Shown here piece by piece: positions 52,633-60,678 of a stretch of DNA of 64,000 nucleotides (position 1 is its first letter; each line of letters starts with the position of its first letter). The notes below the pieces were generated by a model that saw nothing but the letters and a program-made list of their open reading frames with translations, had not been told where the DNA came from and did no database searches. A program made the translations under genes and the position numbers. Source of the DNA: Clostridiaceae bacterium. GTDB lineage: Bacteria > Bacillota > Clostridia > Lachnospirales > Lachnospiraceae. The stretch is taken from the NCBI GenBank assembly GCA_009911305.1, contig QXXC01000006.1, forward strand, positions 62,001-126,000, read 5' to 3'.

Positions 52633-53022
52633 ATGCAAAATTCCGTATTTGACAAAAATATAGTCGGCGAACGTCTTAAGATACTTCGGGAACGCGAGGA
52701 GATCACACAGAAACAGTTAGCCCAGCTTCTCTGCATAACACAGCAGACCTATTCCCGTTATGAAACTGCCAAAGCCATTTTGCCGCTTCACCACCTTTAC
52801 GCCCTGACACAGTATTATAATGTCAGCTCCGATTACATTCTTGGAAATATTTCACACCCGCAGGCCCCGCCGCAGCTTTCGGAACGCTTTATTCAGCACA
52901 TTACCATAGGAGATTTTGTCTGCCTGATTTCGTCCTTTTCCAGGAAATCAAAGCGGCATCTTATCGATTATGTAAATTATCTTTCCTATCAGGAGCAGCT
53001 TGTAAAGAAAGACATACAGTAA
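52633..53022 (+). CDS. XRE-family regulator, tandem copy 1
   Basis: A 129-residue protein: helix-turn-helix (ITQKQLAQLLCITQQTYSRYE, about 24-44) followed by a conserved tail YYNVSSDYILGNISHP and a C-terminal basic segment SFSRKSKRHLIDYVNYL. AGGAGGTGTGCGG precedes the ATG. Roughly four of five residues match the next gene, including the upstream control region. Confidence 0.85.
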   Translation: MQNSVFDKNIVGERLKILREREEITQKQLAQLLCITQQTYSRYETAKAILPLHHLYALTQYYNVSSDYILGNISHPQAPPQLSERFIQHITIGDFVCLISSFSRKSKRHLIDYVNYLSYQEQLVKKDIQ

Positions 53023-53034
53023 CCAATCGGGTAT

Positions 53035-53075
53035 CGGCCCATCAGATGCGTCCAGGCTGGCTGATGGGTCTTTTT
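53035..53075 (+). terminator. Terminator between the two XRE genes
   Basis: GGCCCATCAG and CTGATGGGTC pair and are followed by TTTTTCT. Confidence 0.75.
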
Positions 53076-53238
53076 CTGTCTGCCCCTGTCTCACTGATTT
53101 TTCCGGACAATCCGTACATCATTTTATTTGTATAATTAAAAAACCTTACATCAATCAAATCATATTTGGATACAATCTTTTCTATGTATGATAGATTATT
53201 CTACTATAATTAAGTGTAATCTCAGGAGGTGTGCGGTC

Positions 53239-53634
53239 ATGAAAAATCCCGGGCTTGATAAGAAAGTCGTCAGCGAGCGCCTGAAAACGCTTCGGGAACG
53301 CGAAGGAATCACGCAGGAACAACTGGCTCAGGTTCTCTGCACAACACAGCAAATCTACTCCCGTTATGAAACTGCCAAAGCGGATTTGCCGCTTCATCAT
53401 CTATGTACGCTGACTCAGTATTACAATGTCAGCTCTGACTATATTCTGGGAAACATCTCGCATCCGAAGGCCCCGCCTGAGCTCTCGGAACGCTTTATCC
53501 AGCATATTACAGTGAGAGATTTTATCTGCCGAGTGTCATCCTTTTCCAGAAAATCGAAACGGCGTCTTATTGACTATGTGAATTACCTCTCCTATCAGGA
53601 GCAGCTTGTAAAAAAAGAAACAGAAGAATCCTGA
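53239..53634 (+). CDS. XRE-family regulator, tandem copy 2
   Basis: A 131-residue paralogue of the preceding gene, starting MKNPGLDKKVVSERLKTL after AGGAGGTGTGCGGTC. The helix-turn-helix differs at a few surface positions (ITQEQLAQVLCTTQQIYSRYE), which could change target specificity. About 75 bases upstream of each start are also related between the two copies (TATGATA.ATTATTCTAC). Confidence 0.85.
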   Translation: MKNPGLDKKVVSERLKTLREREGITQEQLAQVLCTTQQIYSRYETAKADLPLHHLCTLTQYYNVSSDYILGNISHPKAPPELSERFIQHITVRDFICRVSSFSRKSKRRLIDYVNYLSYQEQLVKKETEES

Positions 53635-53677
53635 ACATAACGGTTCGGATTCTTCTGCACGGTTACCCAATAAACAG

Positions 53678-53716
53678 ACGGCCTGACGCCGCTGTCTGCG
53701 CGTCAGGCCGTCTGCC
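53678..53716. terminator. Bidirectional terminator between convergent genes
   Basis: GACGGCCTGACGC and GCGTCAGGCCGTC form a perfect long stem between the XRE gene (plus) and the phosphoesterase gene (minus), with a short pyrimidine run on one side. Confidence 0.6.
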
Positions 53717-53718
53717 CC

Positions 53719-54315
53719 TTACTTCTCATAATCAATTGTATGGCGTTCATACGCATTAATCACTCTTGTCCCCTCATACTGATCCTCCCGCCGGAACATA
53801 GAGCCATACGTCGCATGCACATGGCCATGTATGAAATAATCCGGCCGGTAGCGTTCCATCAGCTTATTAAAGGCCGTAAAACCTGTGTGCGGCAGATCCG
53901 TCCCGTCATGGAACCCAAAGGCCGGCGCATGGGCCACCAGTATGTCAAAGCCCCTGTGAATCGCAATCTTAGGCCACAGCCTCGCCGCCCGCCAGTTCAT
54001 TTCCGCCTGCGTATACTGATGCGCCCCGTTCCTGTAGCGCATGGAACCGCCCAGACCCATGATGCGGATTCCCTCATGGGTGTAAATCGTATCTTCAATA
54101 CAGATGCAGCCGTCGGGCGGCGTCTGTGCATAACAGTCATCGTGGTTGCCGTGTACATACAGAACCGGCGCATGGGTAAAGGTGGCTAAAAAGGATAAAT
54201 ACTGCGGCGCCAGATCCCCGCAGGATATAATGAGATCAATCCCCTTCAGCTTTGATTTGTCAAAATAGTCCCACAGCGCCTTCGATTCCTGATCAGCAAG
54301 CGCAAGTATCTTCAT
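53719..54315 (-). CDS. Calcineurin-like metallophosphoesterase
   Basis: A 198-residue dinuclear metal phosphoesterase with SCGDLAPQYL, HGNHDD, VAHAPAFGFHDG and HGHVHATYG, the metal-binding motifs in order. The canonical first motif (D.HG) is replaced by MKILALADQES, so the first metal ligand pattern is altered (D8 retained, His absent). Substrate unknown; small cyclic nucleotides or protein phosphates are possible. Confidence 0.85.
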   Translation of the reverse strand: MKILALADQESKALWDYFDKSKLKGIDLIISCGDLAPQYLSFLATFTHAPVLYVHGNHDDCYAQTPPDGCICIEDTIYTHEGIRIMGLGGSMRYRNGAHQYTQAEMNWRAARLWPKIAIHRGFDILVAHAPAFGFHDGTDLPHTGFTAFNKLMERYRPDYFIHGHVHATYGSMFRREDQYEGTRVINAYERHTIDYEK

Positions 54316-54433
54316 GTCTGTTCATCCCTGAATCTCCCCCTGATAATGCCTCCTGTTTCCGCATCCTTCTTTCGTATGCCCATTGTCCGGCACAGCATGG
54401 ACAGAGCCCAGTCTGAGCTGCCGAAAGACGCTC

Positions 54434-56407
54434 TTATACCGCGTCTTCAGGCTTTCGGATCCCCTGAAGGCGCACCACGGCCTGGGCCGCCTCGGTCAGG
54501 GAATCAAAATCCGGGATTTCCCCGACCACATTCTCCGCCAGCCAGTCCATTGTAATAATTTCTTCCGGAGAGAGCGCCCGGTTCTCATCCTTTTGCACAA
54601 TCCCGGACTGGGAGTAAAGAAGGCCCGAGAAGGGGTGGAAGGTGCCTGTCTCGATCCCGCGCCTCACGAATTCGACCAGGCGTTTCGTGGCATACGACAG
54701 ATTCTGTGTGTAGATAAGATCCACCATCCCGGCGGAAAGCCCCCACCAGTAGTTGAGAGCCTTTGCATCCGATACGTCGCCGCCGTTCCACGAGCCGGCC
54801 ATAATGCTCTCAATGATTTTTTCATAAAAACGTCCCCAGTTCCACAGAGGCGTGGCCGCGTTAAAGGATGCCTGGCCCGCGTCCTCCTTCGCATTCTTCG
54901 TCTGCGGATCGCTGTCAAAGCCGCTGTCAAACCGGTACAGGCCATACCGCCGGGAGGCGTAGCGCGGGACGATCATATCCTGATGGGATAAATACGAGAT
55001 CTGGCTTTCCCGGAAATATTCGGTAATATCCATGTCTTCCTTCCTCGTGGACCACTTCAGATAGATCGTTGCCCTCGGATTTACCATCCGCGCTCCCAGG
55101 GCAAAGGCGTTGATATTCGCGGTTGTGCCGTAAATGGGATAGTCCGCAATATATCCGATCCGGTTATTGTCCGCCAGCGCCCCGGCAATCATTCCGCACA
55201 GGAATTTCGCCTCGTACATCCTCCCATAATAGCTCCTGATATTGTGGTGCGAGGTATTGAGCGAGCAGTTCAGGACTTTCACTGCCGGATATTCCCTGGC
55301 CATTTTGATGCTGGCGGAAATAAATTCCGGCGTTGTTGTAAAAATAATCGTACATCCATTATCAATGGATCGCTGTATCGCATCCTGCGCGTTTTCGCCC
55401 GGCGTAATATTTTCAAAGGAAAACGTTTCCACCCGATCGCCAAATGTCTCCGCCACATGGCGCTGTCCAAGCTCATGGGCATACGTCCAGCTCGACAGCT
55501 CCGCATTCTTGGAATGGATAAACGCAATCTTCGTCTGCTTCGCGGCCGGCGGAAGCAGGATATCGATCAGCTTCTTCTTCGGCGCGGACGGGACGGGATC
55601 CATAACCAGTTCCACGGTCTTATGTTCTTTCAGACGGGCAAATTCATCCCAGCTCTTTGCGATATTTTCCTTCACTTTTGAGCTGGAATCCTCTTTCAGC
55701 GAATCGTATCCATAGATTTCAATATAGGCGAGCAGCGCGTCCCCGGCCTCGATCGGCAGCCTCTGTCCGCCTTTCGCCTTATAGTTTGTAGAAAATTTCA
55801 CATATGCGGCGGAAAAATCCTGCCGCATCTCCTCGTTCCAGGGCGCGGCCGCATTTCCCGCCACAGCGGCTGACAGCGCGGGATAACCGCCCTTGCGGCT
55901 GAATAATATATAATTGACGCCTGACAGGCGGTGAAAATTCATATACTCATAGTAAATCTGGTTATCTTCATCCAGCGTTTTCCGGGGAACCAGGCGGGTC
56001 ACAATACCAGGGATCGTCGGCGATCCAAAATATTTTAAAACACTGACTCGTTTATTCCCCTCCATAATATAGAAGCGCCCCATAAACTCGCAGGCCGTAA
56101 CCGGCGTGTGGATCCCTTCCTCCAGATGCGACTTGCAGAGTTCAATCCATTTTGAGGCAAACTCGGACTGCACATCCAGGAGGGGCATATAATTTGGCGC
56201 AAAAGCGCCGCGCCGCCCGACGTTCCTTGTCCCGGCAATCAGCTCCGCCGGGATCTGCTGGAGTCCCAAATCCACCTCTGATATGATATCCACATGGGAA
56301 ATCGTCTCGTCCAGCGCCTGAAGATAAGGGTAAACTCCTTTCATCAGATTCCGCTGATACGCTTTGCGGCCCAGCCGGCAGGCCTTTGTGTAATCTTCAA
56401 AGGACAT
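54434..56407 (-). CDS. Cytoplasmic ParB-like / BMP-family ligand-binding fusion protein
   Basis: A 657-residue protein without signal peptide or lipobox (MSFEDYTKACRLGRKAY). Residues about 55-260 contain a ParB-like core (ACEFMGRFYIMEGNKRVSVL at 105-124), and residues about 292-620 are a BMP/PnrA-type periplasmic-binding fold (KIAFIHSKNAELSSWTYAHE, GCTIIFTTTPEF, GRMYEAKFLCGMIAGALA). BMP proteins normally bind nucleosides outside the cell; here the fold seems to sense a ligand inside, perhaps controlling the ParB-like part. GGAGGTGTTTT precedes the ATG. Confidence 0.75.
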   Translation of the reverse strand: MSFEDYTKACRLGRKAYQRNLMKGVYPYLQALDETISHVDIISEVDLGLQQIPAELIAGTRNVGRRGAFAPNYMPLLDVQSEFASKWIELCKSHLEEGIHTPVTACEFMGRFYIMEGNKRVSVLKYFGSPTIPGIVTRLVPRKTLDEDNQIYYEYMNFHRLSGVNYILFSRKGGYPALSAAVAGNAAAPWNEEMRQDFSAAYVKFSTNYKAKGGQRLPIEAGDALLAYIEIYGYDSLKEDSSSKVKENIAKSWDEFARLKEHKTVELVMDPVPSAPKKKLIDILLPPAAKQTKIAFIHSKNAELSSWTYAHELGQRHVAETFGDRVETFSFENITPGENAQDAIQRSIDNGCTIIFTTTPEFISASIKMAREYPAVKVLNCSLNTSHHNIRSYYGRMYEAKFLCGMIAGALADNNRIGYIADYPIYGTTANINAFALGARMVNPRATIYLKWSTRKEDMDITEYFRESQISYLSHQDMIVPRYASRRYGLYRFDSGFDSDPQTKNAKEDAGQASFNAATPLWNWGRFYEKIIESIMAGSWNGGDVSDAKALNYWWGLSAGMVDLIYTQNLSYATKRLVEFVRRGIETGTFHPFSGLLYSQSGIVQKDENRALSPEEIITMDWLAENVVGEIPDFDSLTEAAQAVVRLQGIRKPEDAV

Positions 56408-56621
56408 AAAACACCTCCATTTTAAAGCATGATGGACGGATGAAACACACGGATCAGGCGCCAAAAAACCCGATCCATATCAAAGTATAACACAAAAGGG
56501 GCCAAAATACAGTATTTTTATGAAAAGAACACTTGCAAAATCAGGATTTTCCTGTAAAATAGAATAGATAAAACGAAGGAGGCGAAGGGCTGCCTCTTTT
56601 TTTTAAGGAAAGGAACGGGAA

Positions 56622-58259
56622 ATGATTAGTACAAGTAATGTAACGCTACGTGTGGGCAAGAAAGCACTATTTGAAGATGTCAGCATTAAATTCACAGAAG
56701 GCAATTGTTATGGTATGATCGGGGCAAACGGCGCAGGGAAATCGACGTTTCTTAAGATCCTGTCAGGGCAGCTTGAGCCGACGAACGGCGAGGTGGTTAT
56801 CTCCCAGGGCCAGCGCCTTTCTTTCCTGCAGCAGGACCATTTCAAGTATGACGCCTTTCCTGTCCTGGATACAGTCATCATGGGAAATGCCAGGCTTTAT
56901 GAGATCATGAAGGAAAAAGACGCCATCTACATGAAAGAGGATTTCTCCGAAGAAGACGGCATCAAGGCCGCTGAGCTGGAGGGCGAATTTGCCACGATGA
57001 ACGGCTGGGAGGCCGAGTCCGACGCGGCCAGCGTGTTAAACGGCCTTGGCATCGAGACAGAGCTTCACAGCAGACAGATGAGCGAGTTAAACGGCGCGCA
57101 GAAGGTAAAGGTGCTCCTCGCGCAGGCATTATTCGGCAATCCGGACATCCTGCTCCTCGACGAGCCGACCAACCATCTGGATCTGGACGCCATCGCATGG
57201 CTCGAGGAATTCCTGATTAATTTTGAGAACACCGTGATTGTGGTATCCCATGACCGCTACTTCTTAAACAAGGTCTGCACCCATATTGCGGACATTGATT
57301 ACGGCAAAATCCAGCTCTACGCCGGCAACTACGATTTCTGGTATGAATCAAGCCAGCTCATGATCCGGCAGATGAAGGAGGCCAATAAAAAGAAAGAGGA
57401 AAAGATCAAGGAGCTGCAGGAATTTATTCAGCGCTTCTCCGCCAACGCCTCAAAATCCAAGCAGGCCACCTCCAGAAAGAGGGCCCTGGAAAAAATCGAG
57501 CTGGATGAGATCAAGCCCTCCAGCCGCAAATATCCCTATATTGATTTCCGTCCCGATCGCGAGATCGGCAACGAGGTCCTCACGGTGGAAAACCTCTCCA
57601 AAACCATTGACGGCGTAAAGATCCTGGACGGTGTCTCCTTTATCCTGGGACGGCAGGATAAGGTGGCTCTCGTCGGCCCCAATGAGCAGGCAAAGACAGT
57701 TCTCTTCAAGATCCTCTCCGGCGAGATGGAGCCGGACGAGGGCAGCTATAAATGGGGACTCACGACCTCCCAGGCCTATTTCCCCAAGGACAACAGCGCC
57801 GAATTTGACAACGACGATATCATTGTGGACTGGCTGACCCAGTATTCCCCGGTCAAGGATGTAACCTATGTCCGCGGCTTCCTAGGCCGTATGCTCTTCG
57901 CAGGCGAGGACGGCGTGAAAAAGGTGCGCGTTCTGTCCGGAGGCGAGAAGGTCCGCTGCATGTTCTCCAAAATGATGATCTCCGGGGCCAATGTGCTCAT
58001 GTTCGACGAGCCTACGGATCACCTTGATATGGAATCCATCACAGCGCTCAATAATGGGCTTATCAAGTTCCCGGGCGTGATTATCTTCTCCTCGCGCGAT
58101 CACCAGATCGTGGAGACAACCGCGAACCGGATCATGGAGATCGTGAACGGGAAGCTGATCGATAAGATTACCACGTATGATGAATATCTGGCCAGCGACG
58201 AGATGGCGAGAAAACGCCAGGTATTTACTGTGACCGAGAGCCAGCAGGAGGATAACTGA
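56622..58259 (+). CDS. ABC-F family ATPase
   Basis: Soluble twin-ATPase of the ribosome-associated ABC-F group (545 aa). The first domain is canonical: Walker A GANGAGKSTFL, Walker B ILLLDEPTNHLDLDAI. The second has a changed Walker A, GPNEQAKTVLF, lacking the glycine before lysine, but keeps VLSGGEKVRCMFSKMM and VLMFDEPTDHLDMESI. The linker between the domains (about 240-320) is rich in Lys/Glu. It could be a translation factor of the YbiT/YkpA type; antibiotic protection is not indicated. Confidence 0.88.
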   Translation: MISTSNVTLRVGKKALFEDVSIKFTEGNCYGMIGANGAGKSTFLKILSGQLEPTNGEVVISQGQRLSFLQQDHFKYDAFPVLDTVIMGNARLYEIMKEKDAIYMKEDFSEEDGIKAAELEGEFATMNGWEAESDAASVLNGLGIETELHSRQMSELNGAQKVKVLLAQALFGNPDILLLDEPTNHLDLDAIAWLEEFLINFENTVIVVSHDRYFLNKVCTHIADIDYGKIQLYAGNYDFWYESSQLMIRQMKEANKKKEEKIKELQEFIQRFSANASKSKQATSRKRALEKIELDEIKPSSRKYPYIDFRPDREIGNEVLTVENLSKTIDGVKILDGVSFILGRQDKVALVGPNEQAKTVLFKILSGEMEPDEGSYKWGLTTSQAYFPKDNSAEFDNDDIIVDWLTQYSPVKDVTYVRGFLGRMLFAGEDGVKKVRVLSGGEKVRCMFSKMMISGANVLMFDEPTDHLDMESITALNNGLIKFPGVIIFSSRDHQIVETTANRIMEIVNGKLIDKITTYDEYLASDEMARKRQVFTVTESQQEDN

Positions 58260-58312
58260 GCCTGAGAGGGTGACGGGACGAACGGGATGTTATCAGAATA
58301 GACAGTCAGAGA

Positions 58313-58344
58313 CGCCGCAGGCGGGTGAGCCTGCGGCGGTTTTG
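58313..58344 (+). terminator. Rho-independent terminator after the ABC-F gene
   Basis: GCCGCAGGC and GCCTGCGGC form a nine-base stem followed by GGTTTT. Confidence 0.75.
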
Positions 58345-58402
58345 TATCTGGGACTGTAAGTTTAACCAAAATCTGCTGTTATTTTCGTGCATTGTATTTA
58401 CA

Positions 58403-58421
58403 TATCACGAATTTTGTGCTA
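58403..58421 (+). promoter_or_regulatory. Candidate autoregulatory operator of the toxin-antitoxin pair
   Basis: TATCACG and TGTGCTA form an imperfect inverted repeat around AATTT, upstream of the antitoxin start. RelB/DinJ antitoxins bind such palindromes over their own promoters; the binding here is inferred. Confidence 0.4.
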
Positions 58422-58452
58422 CCATTATTCTCAAAGAAAGGAGCGTTCACAT

Positions 58453-58710
58453 ATGGCAAATTTAAATATCCGTGTCGATGATACACTGAAACAGCAGGCA
58501 GAACTGATCTTTTCCGATATCGGCATCAGCCTGTCAGCCGCAACGACTATATTTTTGAAACAGGTCGTGCGCTGTAACGGCATACCATTTGAGCTCCGCG
58601 CAGATCCCTTCTATTCTGCCGAAAATCAGGCGCGTCTGTTAGCCGCAAAAACACGTATGGAACAGACCGGCGGTACGATCCACGAACTGATTGAGGTAGA
58701 GAATGATTAA
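58453..58710 (+). CDS. RelB/DinJ-family antitoxin
   Basis: An 85-residue ribbon-helix-helix protein starting MANLNIRVDDTLKQQAE, with SLSAATTIFLKQVVRCNGIP as the second helix region and a C-terminal toxin-binding tail. GAAAGGAG precedes the ATG; 22 further upstream codons are open. It overlaps the toxin gene by eight bases. Confidence 0.92.
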   Translation: MANLNIRVDDTLKQQAELIFSDIGISLSAATTIFLKQVVRCNGIPFELRADPFYSAENQARLLAAKTRMEQTGGTIHELIEVEND

Positions 58711-58966
58711 AGCATGGGATGATTTCGCATGGGATGATTACCTGTATTGGCAGTCGCAGGATAAAAAGACGCTGAAACGCATCAATCAGCTTTTGCATGA
58801 TATTGACAGAAATGGATATTCAGGCATTGGAAAGCCAGAGGCGTTAAAAGGAAATCTGCATGGCTACTGGAGCCGCCGGATCGATGATACGAACCGTTTG
58901 ATATACCGGATTGTTGACAATCGAATTGAAATCCTGCAGTGCCGCAGCCATTATCACCAAAAATAA
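58703..58966 (+). CDS. YoeB/Txe-family toxin (ribosome-dependent mRNase)
   Basis: An 87-residue toxin starting MIKAWDDFAWDDYLYW. Family active-site positions are present: Glu in KPEALKG, Arg in YWSRRID and NRLIYR, and the C-terminal SHYH histidines. Translation is coupled to the antitoxin by an eight-base overlap. Intact by sequence. Confidence 0.93.
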   Translation: MIKAWDDFAWDDYLYWQSQDKKTLKRINQLLHDIDRNGYSGIGKPEALKGNLHGYWSRRIDDTNRLIYRIVDNRIEILQCRSHYHQK

Positions 58967-59012
58967 TACAAACAGGCGCCGCCATCCGGCCGCGCCTGTG
59001 CAGCAAAACTTC

Positions 59013-60122
59013 TTAATTCGTAATCGTCACTTCCGTCTCCTTGTCAAAGACATGGATCTTATCCGCATTCAGCGCAAAATCAACCGTATCATTCGCCCGG
59101 ATCGGCGTAGCGGAAGACACCTTGGCTGTCATCTGCGTCCCATTCACATCAAAGTACAGGCAAACCTCCGCGCCCAGAAGCTCATACACATTCACGGTTC
59201 CGCGAATCACGGCCTTATTTGCAAAATTCGCCTCCGCGCTGTCGCCGACATCCTCCGGACGGATACCCATGATCACTTCCCTGCCGCTGTAGCCGCCGTC
59301 GATAAGCTTTTTCGCGCGCTCCGGGTTCAGCTTGATGCGTGTCTGCCCCACTGTCAAAAATACATCATTCCCCTGCGCCTGGCAGATCGCATTTAAGAAG
59401 TTCATCTGCGGGGAACCGATAAAGCCGGCCACGAACAGATTTCCGGGCCTGTTGTACAAATTCTGCGGCGTATCGATCTGCTGTACAATACCGTCCTTCA
59501 TAACCACGATCCGGGTTCCCAGGGTCATAGCCTCCGTCTGATCGTGCGTTACATAGATGATCGTCGCGCCCAGACGCTGGTGCAGCTTGGAGATCTCGGT
59601 TCTCATCTGCACGCGCAGCTTTGCGTCCAGGTTGGAGAGCGGCTCATCCATGAGGAATACCTTCGGATTGCGGACAATGGCGCGGCCCATGGCCACACGC
59701 TGTCTCTGTCCGCCGGACAGCGCCTTGGGCTTGCGATCCAGGAGCTTTTCCAGATCCAGGATCTTTGCGGCATCGCGGACCATCCGGTCAATCTCATCCT
59801 TGGGAACCTTGCGCAGCTTCAGTCCAAAGGCCATGTTATCATATACTGTCATGTGCGGGTAAAGGGCATAGTTCTGGAATACCATAGCGATATCTCTGTC
59901 CTTGGACTCCACATCATTCATCAGAACCCCGTCAATCTTAAACTCGCCGGAGGAGATGTCCTCCAGGCCGGCAACCATGCGCAGCGTGGTTGACTTACCG
60001 CAGCCGGACGGGCCTACAAAGATGATAAATTCCTTATCCGCGATCTCTAAGTTAAAATCCGTCACAGCCTTGTAGCCGTTGGGGTACAGTTTGCATATAT
60101 TCTTTAAAGATAAGCTTGCCAT
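59013..60122 (-). CDS. msmK: Carbohydrate ABC importer ATPase, MsmK/UgpC type
   Basis: Cytoplasmic ATPase that energises sugar importers of the MalFG type. It has Walker [13 protein letters not shown], signature [16 protein letters not shown], Walker [13 protein letters not shown] and a C-terminal regulatory OB-type domain (about 240-369) with [10 protein letters not shown]. The ATG at 60122 has GGAGG at proper spacing, unlike the ATG two codons earlier. Such ATPases often serve several sugar transporters, here at least the one encoded just upstream. Confidence 0.93.
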   Translation of the reverse strand: MASLSLKNICKLYPNGYKAVTDFNLEIADKEFIIFVGPSGCGKSTTLRMVAGLEDISSGEFKIDGVLMNDVESKDRDIAMVFQNYALYPHMTVYDNMAFGLKLRKVPKDEIDRMVRDAAKILDLEKLLDRKPKALSGGQRQRVAMGRAIVRNPKVFLMDEPLSNLDAKLRVQMRTEISKLHQRLGATIIYVTHDQTEAMTLGTRIVVMKDGIVQQIDTPQNLYNRPGNLFVAGFIGSPQMNFLNAICQAQGNDVFLTVGQTRIKLNPERAKKLIDGGYSGREVIMGIRPEDVGDSAEANFANKAVIRGTVNVYELLGAEVCLYFDVNGTQMTAKVSSATPIRANDTVDFALNADKIHVFDKETEVTITN

Positions 60123-60222
60123 AATCATATCCTCCTATTTTTTATTGCTGTTGCCGGACTGCTGCCGCCGTACATCCGTACAGTCCGTGCAGCCGGTCCG
60201 AAGACCCGTCTGAACAGATGCG

Positions 60223-60678
60223 CTACGCCTTCCTGTACAGACGAAGATCCTGCAGAAATTCCTCATTTGGTTCAATATACACCAGGCGGTTTCCGGTCCG
60301 GAGCGTATAGACATTCGCCTTTTCCCAGCCCGAGGAGAAATCCGATACCTGGCATCCGTCCTCTTTCAGCTTTCCCTCCCGGACATACTGGATATCCTTG
60401 CGGTCACAGTGGAAAACGTCCTTCCTCTTCTCCTTGCGGATAATCCTGGAAATTGTAAAATCTCCGTTTACATAAACATATTCATATTCCAGCTTCCAGC
60501 TCCGGAACAGGAAAAATTCTGTAATCCCGAGCGCGATAGCCGGCAGTATCAGAAACGCGTAGAACAGCACGGCGTCAGCCAGAAGCACAATCAGCAGCGA
60601 TACCAGCACGGCCTTTAAAAACCGCTTTTTTGCAGGCATCACATAGGGGATAATCCATTCCAGCACGACATCATTCAT
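60223..60678 (-). CDS. Small membrane protein, DUF6106-like
   Basis: A 151-residue protein with two closely spaced hydrophobic segments (about 20-58) and a soluble C-terminal part with KDVFHCDRKDIQYVREG. It resembles proteins annotated DUF6106 in Lachnospiraceae (from memory). Its ATG overlaps the alpha-galactosidase stop, so it is in the operon. Role unknown. Confidence 0.6.
   Translation of the reverse strand: MNDVVLEWIIPYVMPAKKRFLKAVLVSLLIVLLADAVLFYAFLILPAIALGITEFFLFRSWKLEYEYVYVNGDFTISRIIRKEKRKDVFHCDRKDIQYVREGKLKEDGCQVSDFSSGWEKANVYTLRTGNRLVYIEPNEEFLQDLRLYRKA

Noticed and set aside
52633-53634. Prophage repressor pair
   Set aside because: Both regulators are in tandem on one strand and no integrase, attachment site or phage structural genes occur nearby.
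56622-58259. Antibiotic-resistance ABC-F protein
   Set aside because: No long antibiotic-resistance-type interdomain linker and no leader-peptide attenuator were seen; it looks like a housekeeping ABC-F.
58387-58452. Upstream extension of the antitoxin reading frame
   Set aside because: The 22 extra codons cover the candidate promoter and operator, and GAAAGGAG is positioned for the ATG at 58453.
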